Positions 1 to 9,115 of a DNA stretch of 64,000 nucleotides are shown here, piece by piece. Below the pieces are notes generated by a model. It made no database searches, was not told the DNA's origin, and worked only from the letters and a program-made list of their open reading frames with translations. The stretch is from contig CM061247.1 of the NCBI GenBank assembly GCA_022605425.2, positions 1,103,501-1,167,500 on the forward strand, in the 5' to 3' direction. The DNA is from Hamiltosporidium tvaerminnensis (lineage: Eukaryota > Microsporidia > Dubosqiidae). The stretch's first letter is position 1. Every line of letters begins with the position of its first letter. Both the position numbers and the translations under genes were made by a program.

Positions 1-199
1 GGTGTTATGATTAGTAGTTGTTTTAAGGTTAAGATTGGGTTTATGAGTTGTATTAAAGGGGTGTTGTTTAATATTAGTGTTGTTAACCCCCTGTTGTAGA
101 TTAGTAGTATTATTAACACCCTCTTGTTTAATAGTAGTGTTGTTAACACCCTTTATATTAATACTCTTATCATTAACACCCTTTATATTACTACTCCTT
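1..199 (-). CDS. Continuation of the PIKK gene in a shifted frame, running off the window
   Basis: Downstream of the apparent stop at 191, the minus strand is open to the window edge in another frame. It encodes more of the same units (S-S-N-I-K-G-V-N-D-K, then Q-Q-G-V-N-N and H-P-F-N). The switch coincides with a one-base insertion at about 198 relative to neighbouring units. The rest of the gene, including any kinase domain, should be in the adjoining sequence. Confidence 0.55.
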
Positions 200-3100
200 A
201 TCGTTAACACCCTTTATATTACTACTCTTATCGTTAACACCCTTTATATTACTACTCTTATTACTAACACCCTTTATATTACTACCTTTACCATTAACGC
301 CCTCTAATCCAATCTCTTTATTATTAACACCCTCTAATCCTATCCCATTATTATTAACACCCTCTAATCCTATCCCTTTATTATTAACACCCTCCAACAT
401 ATCCTCTCCCTTTACACCCTTAACACACCTGTTAATTATATTTTCCCTTTTTAATTTCCCAATACTTACAAAATACTTACTTAACACCCCAACATCATAT
501 AAAACCTTTTTACATAAAGAATTAACACCCTTTAATATACTATCTATTCTCTTCCTAACATCAGTGTTAGTAGAATTAATAGAAATAAGAGTGTTATAAG
601 TACATTTATAAGGTAAATTATTGAGCATTCTTGTTAGTAATAAGGATATGTTGTTAACAATAGAAATATCTGTGTGTGATAGTTTAGAAAGTATTTGGGA
701 ATAAAAAGGTAAGAAATAAGATATAGGAGTGTCAGTAAAGAAGGTGTAAAGGGTCGATGTAGTAGTATTAAGAGGGTGTTGTTTATTAGGGTTATTATTA
801 ACACCCTTTAGGTTACTAGTATTATTATTAACACCCTGTTGTTTATATGTACTATTATTAACACACTTTAGGTTACTGGTATTATTACTAACACCCTTTA
901 GGTTACTAGTGGTTGTATTAACACCCTGTTGTTTATATGTACTATTATTAACACCCTTTAGGTTAGAGGCGGTCGTTTTAACACCCTTTATCCCTATACT
1001 ACTGTCACTAACACCCCCTACCCCTAGCATATCACCCCCTGTTAATATCTCACAGTATATATGTAAAATAACAGGTATTGTCTCATAAACATACTTATTT
1101 CCATACTTAACACTTTCTATATATGACTGTAGTGATATAAAGGGTGATATTATATAAAAATATTTACCTTTTAAATAAAACATCTTTTCACTGTTTAACA
1201 TACGTTTATGTATGTTATTCCATAGAATTGTATCTTGTTTTATTTTTGTCTGTAATAACACAGATTTATTATAATAAATATAAGAGGTGTTATTATTGTT
1301 AGTTATAGTATTGTCGTTAAAGGGGTGATAAGTATTAGTACTGTTGTTAATAGGGTGATAAGTATTAGTACTTATATTAACAGGGTCTTGTTTATAGGTA
1401 CTGTTATTAACAGGGTCTTGTTTATTAGTACTTATATTAACACCCTGTTGTTTAGTATCCCTATAATTAACACCCTGTTGTTTAGTATCCCTATAATTAT
1501 CACCCATATAATTACTATCCTTATAATTAACACCCTCTAATATACTTATAAGTCTATTTATACATTCTAATGCTTTTCTTTTTCTATTAATAGTTAAATA
1601 ATACTTACTTTGTTCATATAACACTATAAAGTTATTATTAAGTAATTCTTCTACAATTTCTTCATTAAATAAGTCATATTGTTTATTTAAACGTAAATGT
1701 TTTAATCTAAGAACTTTTAAATATGAAAGATAAGAGGTAAGAAGGTAGGGGGGTGTTATATTACTAGATAGATTGTTAAAGGGGTGTTGTTCATAAAGTG
1801 TGTTATTAAGAGGGTTTTGTTCATAGAGTGTGTTTTTAAGAGGGTGTTGTTCATAAAGTGTCTTATTAAGAGGGTTTTGATTACTAGACTGATAGTTAAA
1901 GGGGTGATAATTATTGGTATTGTTATTAAAGGGGTGTTGATTACTACTCATATTACTAACACCCTTTAAATTACTACTAATATTACTAACACCCTTTAAA
2001 TTGCTACTAATATTACTAACACCCTTTAGATTACAACTCATATTACTAACACCCCCTATATTACTTATATAACTATTTATAAGGTTAATACTATAATCTA
2101 TAAGAATGGGGTTATTATTATCTAAACTTCTTCTAATAATTAAAGGGGTTATATTATTAGTCTCTTTAAGTATATGAATATCACCTATTAAATGTAATAA
2201 TTCTTTAGAATAAAGGGTGTTAGTATTAAGAGTATCTATAGTACTGTTAATAAAGGGGTGATGGGTATTATTGTTAATAAAGGGGTGATGAGTGTTTGTA
2301 TTGTTAAAGGGGTTATAATTGCTAGTATTGTTGTTAAAGGGGTTATAATTACTACCTCTGGCATTAACACCCTTTATATTACTATCATTATATTTAACAC
2401 CCTTTAATATACTACCTTTGTTACTAACACCCCCTTTATTACTCCACTTTTCTAATTCCTTACTTATCTCCTCAATATCACCTTGTAAATTACTATCTTT
2501 AACATACTTTAAAACCTTATAAGCATATAAATATTTCCTTTCTAAACATAAATCATAAAACATTTTCATATTTATATTTATCATATTACTAACACCCTTT
2601 AAACTATAATAGTCTTGTATTTTAAAATATAGAAAAGCTAATTTATCATAAAAGGGTGATAAAGAAGAAGAAGGGGTGTTAATATGGTTATAATTACCAG
2701 GTGTGTTGTTAAAGGGGTGATAATTATATGGTGTATTGTTAAAGGGGTGTTGTTTATATGAAGTATTATTAACACCTTTTAAATTACTACCCATAACATT
2801 AACACCCTTTAAATTACAGTCCATATTATTAACACCCTCTAACATACTCTTATTAACACCCTCTAAAGTACTCTTATTATTAACACCCTTTATATTACTA
2901 CAACATTCCCTCTCTAATATAACACCCTTTATATTACTATCCTCATTACCCTTATAATCATTACCCTCTCTTATTATAATCTCTACTATACGTATAACAC
3001 CATATACATCATTAATAGTATTATAACACCTATAAACTATATTATCATCTATAATCTTAACACCTAACACATAATTCATTAAACCTATATATTTAACAAC

Positions 3101-4276
3101 CTTTCTATCTAATGAAAAAGACATATTATAAAGTAAGTCAATAAGGGTATTAAGAGTAGGGTTAATAGTATTGTTAACGGGGTGAATAGTATTAGTAGTG
3201 TTAAGACCCTTTATATTACTATCTCTATTATTAACACCCTTATAACTACTATCCTTATTATTAACACCCCCTACCATACTCTTATCCCTAACACCCTTAT
3301 AATCATCACTATTATTATTAACACCCCCTACACCCTTTAACATACTCTTATCCTTAACACCCTTATAACTAGTATCCTTATTATTAACACCCCCTACTCT
3401 GTCTAATCCATTACCACCCCCTCCATTACCCTTTAATAACCCACTGTTATATAACACCTTTATTCCTATATAAGTATAAAACATAGAAATATTAGGGTTA
3501 AGTAGAGTACCATAAGAAAGTAAATTATAATAAGAATATAGGGTGTTATTATATAGTAAAGATAATATAATATTTAAAAGGTTAGGAATTATATTATTAA
3601 AGGGTATTTTAGCTATGTCCCTACTATAACACCCTTTAGTATCAGTATTATAAGACCCTTTACTATTACTATAATAACACCCTTTGGTATCAGTACGATA
3701 ACACCCTTTAGTATCAGTATTATAAGACCCTTTACTATTACTATTATAACACCCTTTAATAATCTCTTTACAATAACACCTACTATCCTTACATTTACTC
3801 TCCCTTCTATTATAACACCCTCTTCTACTATCATTACTAGGAATAAAGTAATGTGTATCTTTAAAATGTATAATTCTATTAATAACACCCTTTTCTAATA
3901 CATTTATATCTGTCATAGTTTTAAGTGTCTGTTGTATTACAAAGAATAGAATATCTTGTTCTTTATAATTTTGTAGAAGTAAAATATTTTCTAATAAGTA
4001 TTTACAGGTGTTATTTATAGAACAGTCTTTAGGAAGAGAAATTGGAGAATTAGAGTGATTAAGAGGGTTATAAGTAGTAGTAAAGTTAAAGGGGTGACAT
4101 TTATATGGTATGTTGTTAACACCCTGTTGTTTATTAGTAGTGGTATTAACAGGGTGTAAGGTATCAGATAGATCGTTAACACCCTGTTGTTTATTAGTAG
4201 TGGTATTAACAGGGTGTAAGGTATCAGATAGATCGTTAACACCCTGTTGTTTATTAGTAGTGTTATTAACACCCTT
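191..4276 (-). CDS. FAT-region part of the PIKK (ATR/Mec1-type) gene, with in-frame 30-bp repeats
   Basis: The frame is open from 4276 to 191. The ATG at 3916 is internal, since coding-like sequence continues upstream of it without a stop. Unique segments alternate with K-G-V-N-N, Q-G-V-N and H-P-F-N-N decapeptide arrays. Two C-terminal segments resemble the ATR/Mec1 FAT domain as I know it. The first (about 1045-1185) has S-V-K-Y-G-N-K-Y-V-Y-E-T-I-P and a Leu-rich follow-on, like the conserved segment after the TPR-like FAT repeats. The second (about 560-755) has a Q-I-L-S-K-L-S-H-T motif, a long helix, and then an R-K-R-I-D-S-I-L tail. Mec1/ATR initiates the DNA-damage and replication checkpoint in the nucleus with an Ddc2/ATRIP partner. 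The kinase and FATC domains should lie left of position 1. Tel1/ATM, Tra1 and TOR are less likely alternatives. The frame stops at 191 because of one extra base (CTCCTTA versus CTCTTA in adjacent units). Confidence 0.7.
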   Translation of the reverse strand, partial: KGVNNTTNKQQGVNDLSDTLHPVNTTTNKQQGVNDLSDTLHPVNTTTNKQQGVNNIPYKCHPFNFTTTYNPLNHSNSPISLPKDCSINNTCKYLLENILLLQNYKEQDILFFVIQQTLKTMTDINVLEKGVINRIIHFKDTHYFIPSNDSRRGCYNRRESKCKDSRCYCKEIIKGCYNSNSKGSYNTDTKGCYRTDTKGCYYSNSKGSYNTDTKGCYSRDIAKIPFNNIIPNLLNIILSLLYNNTLYSYYNLLSYGTLLNPNISMFYTYIGIKVLYNSGLLKGNGGGGNGLDRVGGVNNKDTSYKGVKDKSMLKGVGGVNNNSDDYKGVRDKSMVGGVNNKDSSYKGVNNRDSNIKGLNTTNTIHPVNNTINPTLNTLIDLLYNMSFSLDRKVVKYIGLMNYVLGVKIIDDNIVYRCYNTINDVYGVIRIVEIIIREGNDYKGNEDSNIKGVILERECCSNIKGVNNKSTLEGVNKSMLEGVNNMDCNLKGVNVMGSNLKGVNNTSYKQHPFNNTPYNYHPFNNTPGNYNHINTPSSSLSPFYDKLAFLYFKIQDYYSLKGVSNMININMKMFYDLCLERKYLYAYKVLKYVKDSNLQGDIEEISKELEKWSNKGGVSNKGSILKGVKYNDSNIKGVNARGSNYNPFNNNTSNYNPFNNTNTHHPFINNNTHHPFINSTIDTLNTNTLYSKELLHLIGDIHILKETNNITPLIIRRSLDNNNPILIDYSINLINSYISNIGGVSNMSCNLKGVSNISSNLKGVSNISSNLKGVSNMSSNQHPFNNNTNNYHPFNYQSSNQNPLNKTLYEQHPLKNTLYEQNPLNNTLYEQHPFNNLSSNITPPYLLTSYLSYLKVLRLKHLRLNKQYDLFNEEIVEELLNNNFIVLYEQSKYYLTINRKRKALECINRLISILEGVNYKDSNYMGDNYRDTKQQGVNYRDTKQQGVNISTNKQDPVNNSTYKQDPVNISTNTYHPINNSTNTYHPFNDNTITNNNNTSYIYYNKSVLLQTKIKQDTILWNNIHKRMLNSEKMFYLKGKYFYIISPFISLQSYIESVKYGNKYVYETIPVILHIYCEILTGGDMLGVGGVSDSSIGIKGVKTTASNLKGVNNSTYKQQGVNTTTSNLKGVSNNTSNLKCVNNSTYKQQGVNNNTSNLKGVNNNPNKQHPLNTTTSTLYTFFTDTPISYFLPFYSQILSKLSHTDISIVNNISLLLTRMLNNLPYKCTYNTLISINSTNTDVRKRIDSILKGVNSLCKKVLYDVGVLSKYFVSIGKLKRENIINRCVKGVKGEDMLEGVNNKGIGLEGVNNNGIGLEGVNNKEIGLEGVNGKGSNIKGVSNKSSNIKGVNDKSSNIKGVNDKE
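4116..4265. repeat. 60-bp higher-order repeat alternating CCC-core and GGG-core units
   Basis: Two nearly identical 60-bp blocks (4116-4175 and 4176-4235) and a half block follow each other. Each block is one TTAACACCCTG unit followed by one TTAACAGGGTG unit, so opposite-polarity cores can be amplified together as a dimer. Confidence 0.9.
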
Positions 4277-4289
4277 TTATATTACTATC

Positions 4290-4645
4290 CTAATCATTAA
4301 CACCCTTTATATTACTATCCTTAACATTAACACCCCCTAACATATCCCTACTATACTTAACACCCCCTTCATCCATACTACTACCTCTAACACCCTTTAT
4401 TCCTATACTACCCATTATTACTAACATATAAGAACAATCTATATTTTTATAAATATTATATACTTCTAACACCCTTATATATATTTTATAAATAGTCTTT
4501 TGTAAAGGGGTGTTATTATTATAAAGAGAAATAAATCTAATTATAAGGGAACTAACACTATCCTTGTTTAAAGGGGTGTTATTATCAGTAGTATTATCTA
4601 ACGGGGTGTTATTATCAGTAGTATTATCTAATGGGGTGTTATTAT
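4290..4645 (-). CDS. Middle fragment of the same PIKK gene
   Basis: In this frame the repeat pattern (N-N-T-P-L-D-N-T-T) carries on from the upstream part. It is followed by a unique helical segment (about 4440-4560) and then more K-G-V units. It ends at TAG (4290-4292), where neighbouring units have AAG, so a single substitution makes the stop. About 15 bp further on there is also one extra T in the CCC-TTT stretch (near 4275), shifting the frame into the last part of the gene. It has no plausible start of its own. I read it as the link between the two large open frames rather than a separate gene. Confidence 0.55.
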
Positions 4646-7600
4646 AGTGCTTTTATAATAAGAGGTGTTATTATCAGTACTTTTATAATAAGAGGTGTTA
4701 TTATCACTAGTATTATAATAACAACTATCACCATTACTACCCTTACCTAACCTTATATCACTACCACCCCTCTTATAATAACAACCATCCCTATTGTTAA
4801 GCACCATTAAAAATATACTTTTAACTTTACTCATAACAACACCTACTGTCTTACTTTCTATACCTTTAAGTAATTCATATATTATAATTATACATTCATT
4901 AACACTATTCTTATTACTTATTAAGTATTTAATATCTAAATAAGGATATATATTCTTTAAAGTGTAAGGTGCATACTTATAACACTGTGTGTATAACCAA
5001 CCAAAGAAAAGGGATTTACATGTAGTATTATTAAAGGGGTGTTGTTTATTAGTACTGTTGTTAAAGGGGTGTTGTTCATTAGTACTGTTGTTAAAGGGTG
5101 TTTGTTGAGTAGTACTGTTGTTAAAGGGGTGTTGTTTATTAGTACTGTCGTTAAAGGGGTGTTGTTTACAAGTACTATAGTTAACACCCTGTTGCTTATT
5201 ACTACTATAGTTAACACCCTGTTGTTCACTACTACTATAGTTAACACCCTGTTGTTTATTACTACTATAGTTAACACCCTGTTGTTCACTACTACTATAG
5301 TTAACACCCTGTTGTTTATTACTACTATAGTTAACACCCTGTTGTTCACTACTACTATAGTTAACACCCTTTAATATATCACTACTATTACCCTCCTCTA
5401 CCTCCCTACTATTATTATCACCCTCCTCATAATACCCTTTATAATACATCCTATAATAACACCCCCTTTCATTACTATAACATTCCAAATAAGGAAAAAT
5501 CTGATTAAAAAGTAAATCTAACCTATAAACAACATGTCCTAATATAACACGTATAAGACAATAAATACAAATATTTTTATTACAATACATTTTACTTTTA
5601 AATAATATAACACTTATATTTCTATAAATAATATTTGATATATCAATATAATTATAAAGAATGTAATAATCTGTATTGTTAGATATTAAAAGTAATAAAA
5701 TATCTATTTTATGGTTTTTTATTATTTTTGATATGTGTGTGTTAAGTATATATGTTGTATGTATGTTGTTTGTTATGTAATATGACAGTATAAAGTGTAT
5801 GTTATTATAAAGTAGGTTGTATAGAGGTAAGGTAGTATTGTTGGATAGAGATGGGGATAGGGTGTTAGTAATAGTAGTGTTATTAAGAGGGTGTTGTTGT
5901 ATATTGTTATTAAGAGGGTGTTGTTCTATATTGTTGTTATTAACAGGATGTTGTTTATCAGTAGTGTGATTAAGAGGGTGTTGTTTATTTGTAGTATAGT
6001 TAACAGGGTGTTGTTTATCAGTAGTGTTGTTAACAGGGTTATAATTATTTTTTATATCATTAACAGGGTTATAATTACTACCCTTATTATTAACACCCTC
6101 TAATCTACCCTTATAATTAATACCCCCTGATATATCACTACTGTTACTAATGGGTGTTATTATATGTCTATAAATAACAGGTGCTATTATATACATATAT
6201 TCCTTATTAAATTCTTCTACTGTTATATCAAGTAAATAACATATTTTAATAAATATATTATCAATATTATATAAAGGGGTGTTAATTATAAGGATATATT
6301 CTAATATCATATTAAGTATTTTTATAAAATAAGTTTTTCTTTTAGAAAATGTATATTTAACAATGAGTGATAGGTAGGTGGTATTAGAGGGGTGATAATT
6401 AGTAGTATTGTTGTTAAAGGGGTGATAATTACTAGTATCCTTGGTAGAGGGGTGATAATTACTAGTATTATCATTAACACCCTGTTGTTTATTAGTATTG
6501 TTACTAACACCCTGTTGTTTAGTAGTATTGTTACTAACACCCTGTTGTTTATTAGTATTGTTGTTAACACCCTGTTGTTTACTATTATTATTACTAACAC
6601 CCTTTATATCCCTATACCAATCACTACTGTCATTAATACCCTCTAATATATCCTCTTCCTTGAATAACCCATACTTACTTATTCCATTATAAATAACAAC
6701 AAAACTAGAAAAAGCTATTTTATCTGTAAAAGGTAAATTATTAACAATACGAAGTGTTGTTATAAACATATTAATATTATAATTACTATCTATATACTTT
6801 AAAACCCCTATAATTAACTGTTCAATTTCTATATTTATTTTTATATTTTTATATATATTTAAAAGGGTGTTATATTTATAAGTAGATTGTAATATTTTAG
6901 TAAGAGTAACAGGTGTTATTGTAGTGTGTAATATTGTATGTAGGATATATGGGGTGTTAATATCAGTACTTATATTTAAAGGGTGTTGTTTATCAGAATT
7001 GTTATATAAAGGGTGTTGTTTATCAGGGATATGGTTAACAGGGTGTTGTTTATCAATATTGTCAATAATACCCTTTAATCTACTACTTTTACTAATACCC
7101 TTTAATCTACTACCTTTATCATTAACACCCTGTTGTTTACTAGTACTGTCAATAACACCCTTTAATCTACTACCGTTATCATTAACACCCCCTATAATAT
7201 CCCTATTAATAACACCCCCTTTACTACCACTATTAATAACACCCTCCCCCACAATTCCTCTACCTATATCACCCCCTATCTTATTCTTATAATAAGTGTT
7301 ATGTGTATTAAAAAACAATATAAGGTTATTTAAAGGGGTGTTACACTTTATACAATAAGTATAAGAATATGATATACTATAACATATAAATAAAGGGGTG
7401 TAATTAAGTAAATTAGGATTTACTATCTGTAAAGGGTTTATATAAGGAAGTAAAGGACTAAAAGGTATAGTAGTATTGTTTATGCAAGAATTTAGGGTTA
7501 CAGTAGGGTTACCATTATTACTATTATCACTGCTACTGTTATTACTATTATCACAGTTACTGTTAATTAAAGTATTATTACTGTTATTACTTATATTACT

Positions 7601-9094
7601 GTTATTACTAATATTACTGATATAACTATTATTACTCTTACTACTAATCATACTCTTATTACTATTCAAACTATTATTACTAATCAAACTGTTATCAACC
7701 CCATCATTCTTGTTACCACATATATTCAAATGTAAAGGTTTATTGTTAAATTCCTTAAAAAAAGAATCTTTAGAGAAATACAAATCACAATATAAAATAT
7801 AAGAATTTACTTCTTCTTGTGTAACAGTATACGTAGAACATATTATAGACAATAATATATTTCTATATGGTAAGGTAGTGTTAGTATGTAAATATTTAAG
7901 AATTTCTTTATTATAGGAGTTATTAGAATTTTCTATGTCATTTTTAAAGGTTATTACTAGTTTTGTTAGAAGGTGTGTTATTAAAGGGAGAGAAGTGGTA
8001 GTAATTAAAGGTAGAGGTGGTAGAGGGGTGTTAATGATAGTATTGATGTTTAGAGGGGTGTTAATATCAAGGTTGGTGTTTAGAGGGGTGTTAATGATAG
8101 TATTATTATTAACAGGGTTATAACTATCAGTATTATAATTAACAGGGTTATAAGTATTAGTACTGTTATTAACAGGGTTATAAGTATTAGTACTGTTATT
8201 AACAGGGTTATAAGTATGAGTACTGTCATTAACAGGGTTATAAGTATGAGTATTATAATTAACAGGGTTATAACTATCAGTATTATAATTAACAGGGTTA
8301 TAACTATCAGTATTATAATTAACAGGGTTATAAGTATGAGTACTGTCATTAACAGGGTTATAACTATCAGTATTATAATTAACAGGGTTATAACTATCAG
8401 TATTATAATTAACAGGGTTATAAGTATTAGTACTGTTATTAACAGGGTTATAACTATCAATACTGTTATTAACACGGTTATAACTATCAATACTATAATT
8501 AACCCTTAAATAAGGATTATGAAGTATTAAGTTTGTAAAAATATAAAAATTATAAAAATGTAAAGAAATAAACGAATTAAAAGAAGAATCAAGGGGTGAG
8601 AGGTAAGAGAGTTGGATGTATGGTAGTAAAGGGTGGAGGTATGTGTATATATAAGGTGTTATTTCTATATTTGTAAGTATATATGTTAGTGTGTATTGTA
8701 AGGGAAATTTCTTAAAGAAAAGTGGGTTTTCTATATTTTTAGAGACAATGAGAAGTGTATTAACAAGGGGTGTGTTACTATGTATGTCAGTAGATATGTT
8801 AGTAGGTATGGTATTATGTATGTCATTAGGTGTGTTAGTAGATAGTGTATTATGTATGGTATTGGATAGGCTATTAGATATATTCTCGTTGATATTAGAT
8901 ATTCTATTACTTGTATTCTCATTGGTTTTATAAGGTTTTTGTTCGTTATTTCTGTTGGTAAGAATTTTCTTTAAAATTATTTTATAAACTTTTTTAGAAT
9001 GAAAGTTCTTTTCAATACAAAGTGATAGTACTGTTAATGGGTTGGTATGAGAAAGAAGATAAATTTTTAAGTTTTTAATGTAGGATCTGTTCAT
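4628..9094 (-). CDS. N-terminal part of a giant PIKK (ATR/Mec1-type) gene inflated by 30-bp repeats
   Basis: This open frame of about 1,490 codons has no recognisable catalytic domain. Between low-complexity blocks it has many short amphipathic helical segments rich in Leu, Ile and Tyr, as expected of HEAT-type alpha-solenoid. The blocks are decapeptide repeats of types N-P-V-N-Y-N-T-D-S-Y, Q-Q-G-V-N-Y-S-S and H-P-F-N-N-S-T-N-K-Q, plus an Asn/Ser stretch at about 7490-7700. I start it at the ATG at 9094, not at the in-frame TTG at 9115, because a CCC sits 12 nt upstream of that ATG. The frame ends early at 4628. One base appears to be missing at about 4645 relative to neighbouring 30-bp units, and restoring phase leads into the next fragment. 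I therefore read it as the 5' part of the gene whose 3' part covers 191-4276. The PIKK identity comes from the downstream FAT-like region. Alone, this part could only be called a repeat-rich helical protein. Confidence 0.7.
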   Translation of the reverse strand: MNRSYIKNLKIYLLSHTNPLTVLSLCIEKNFHSKKVYKIILKKILTNRNNEQKPYKTNENTSNRISNINENISNSLSNTIHNTLSTNTPNDIHNTIPTNISTDIHSNTPLVNTLLIVSKNIENPLFFKKFPLQYTLTYILTNIEITPYIYTYLHPLLPYIQLSYLSPLDSSFNSFISLHFYNFYIFTNLILHNPYLRVNYSIDSYNRVNNSIDSYNPVNNSTNTYNPVNYNTDSYNPVNYNTDSYNPVNDSTHTYNPVNYNTDSYNPVNYNTDSYNPVNYNTHTYNPVNDSTHTYNPVNNSTNTYNPVNNSTNTYNPVNYNTDSYNPVNNNTIINTPLNTNLDINTPLNINTIINTPLPPLPLITTTSLPLITHLLTKLVITFKNDIENSNNSYNKEILKYLHTNTTLPYRNILLSIICSTYTVTQEEVNSYILYCDLYFSKDSFFKEFNNKPLHLNICGNKNDGVDNSLISNNSLNSNKSMISSKSNNSYISNISNNSNISNNSNNTLINSNCDNSNNSSSDNSNNGNPTVTLNSCINNTTIPFSPLLPYINPLQIVNPNLLNYTPLFICYSISYSYTYCIKCNTPLNNLILFFNTHNTYYKNKIGGDIGRGIVGEGVINSGSKGGVINRDIIGGVNDNGSRLKGVIDSTSKQQGVNDKGSRLKGISKSSRLKGIIDNIDKQHPVNHIPDKQHPLYNNSDKQHPLNISTDINTPYILHTILHTTITPVTLTKILQSTYKYNTLLNIYKNIKINIEIEQLIIGVLKYIDSNYNINMFITTLRIVNNLPFTDKIAFSSFVVIYNGISKYGLFKEEDILEGINDSSDWYRDIKGVSNNNSKQQGVNNNTNKQQGVSNNTTKQQGVSNNTNKQQGVNDNTSNYHPSTKDTSNYHPFNNNTTNYHPSNTTYLSLIVKYTFSKRKTYFIKILNMILEYILIINTPLYNIDNIFIKICYLLDITVEEFNKEYMYIIAPVIYRHIITPISNSSDISGGINYKGRLEGVNNKGSNYNPVNDIKNNYNPVNNTTDKQHPVNYTTNKQHPLNHTTDKQHPVNNNNIEQHPLNNNIQQHPLNNTTITNTLSPSLSNNTTLPLYNLLYNNIHFILSYYITNNIHTTYILNTHISKIIKNHKIDILLLLISNNTDYYILYNYIDISNIIYRNISVILFKSKMYCNKNICIYCLIRVILGHVVYRLDLLFNQIFPYLECYSNERGCYYRMYYKGYYEEGDNNSREVEEGNSSDILKGVNYSSSEQQGVNYSSNKQQGVNYSSSEQQGVNYSSNKQQGVNYSSSEQQGVNYSSNKQQGVNYSTCKQHPFNDSTNKQHPFNNSTTQQTPFNNSTNEQHPFNNSTNKQHPFNNTTCKSLFFGWLYTQCYKYAPYTLKNIYPYLDIKYLISNKNSVNECIIIIYELLKGIESKTVGVVMSKVKSIFLMVLNNRDGCYYKRGGSDIRLGKGSNGDSCYYNTSDNNTSYYKSTDNNTSYYKSTIITPH
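5031..5390. repeat. 30-bp array with a switch of core polarity at 5181
   Basis: Units at 5031, 5061, 5091, 5121 and 5151 begin TTAAAGGGGTGTTG (TTAAAGGGTGTTTG at 5091). Units at 5181 through 5361 begin TTAACACCCTGTTG. The 30-bp phase does not change at the switch, and the tail (GTTTATTAGTACTGTTG-like) is shared. On the coding strand the decapeptide changes from Q-H-P-F-N-N to Q-Q-G-V-N-Y. Confidence 0.93.
8111..8500. repeat. Cleanest tandem array: 13 phase-perfect 30-bp units (GGG core)
   Basis: AACAGGGTTATAA recurs at 8111, 8141, 8171 and every 30 bp to 8471 (AACACGG in the last unit), with variants only in the tail (ACTATCAGTATTATAATT, AGTATTAGTACTGTTATT, AGTATGAGTACTGTCATT). The minus strand reads N-P-V-N-Y-N-T-D-S-Y and variants. 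The array is free of stops in several frames on both strands. Confidence 0.95.
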
Positions 9095-9106
9095 TGTATT
9101 TGTAGT

Positions 9107-9109
9107 GGG
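9107..9109 (-). promoter_or_regulatory. CCC motif 12 nt upstream of the PIKK start
   Basis: Minus strand reads AACCCACTACAAATACAATG. Short C-runs just upstream of start codons are a known microsporidian expression signal and recur at most intact genes in this window. This one favours the ATG at 9094. Confidence 0.5.
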
Positions 9110-9115
9110 TTTCAA

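Larger units (their letters stand above)
60..8520. repeat. 30-bp minisatellite family in many in-frame arrays, in both core polarities
   Basis: On the plus strand the unit is TTAACACCC plus about 21 variable bases, or TTAAAGGGG/TTAACAGGG plus the same kind of tail. Arrays lie at about 60-420, 740-1020, 1290-1540, 1760-2060, 2220-2440, 2660-2960, 3170-3440, 3620-3850, 4060-4400, 4500-4790, 5030-5480, 5860-6170, 6380-6660, 6930-7260 and 8010-8515. Between them are non-repetitive protein-coding segments. As the unit is 10 codons, gains and losses keep the frame. Minus-strand translations are K-G-V-N-N-x-x-S-N-x, x-N-K-Q-Q-G-V-N-N-x and x-N-K-Q-H-P-F/V-N-N-x. Confidence 0.95.

Noticed and set aside
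60-420. Telomeric or subtelomeric repeat, because TTAACACCC resembles C-rich telomere strands
   Set aside because: The period is 30 bp, polarity alternates, and unique coding segments lie between the arrays.
77-8509. Many plus-strand and alternative minus-strand open frames opposite the repeat arrays (for example 1325-1540, 5039-5374, 8216-8509)
   Set aside because: They exist only because the 30-bp unit lacks stops in most frames. They contain no unique sequence.
60-8520. A CRISPR array
   Set aside because: The 30-bp regularity is tandem repetition of similar units with no unique spacers, inside a coding frame of a eukaryote.
191-9115. Two or three independent repeat-protein genes
   Set aside because: Reading frames continue across the breaks once single-base changes are allowed, the second large frame is open well upstream of its first ATG, and no CCC signal marks that ATG.
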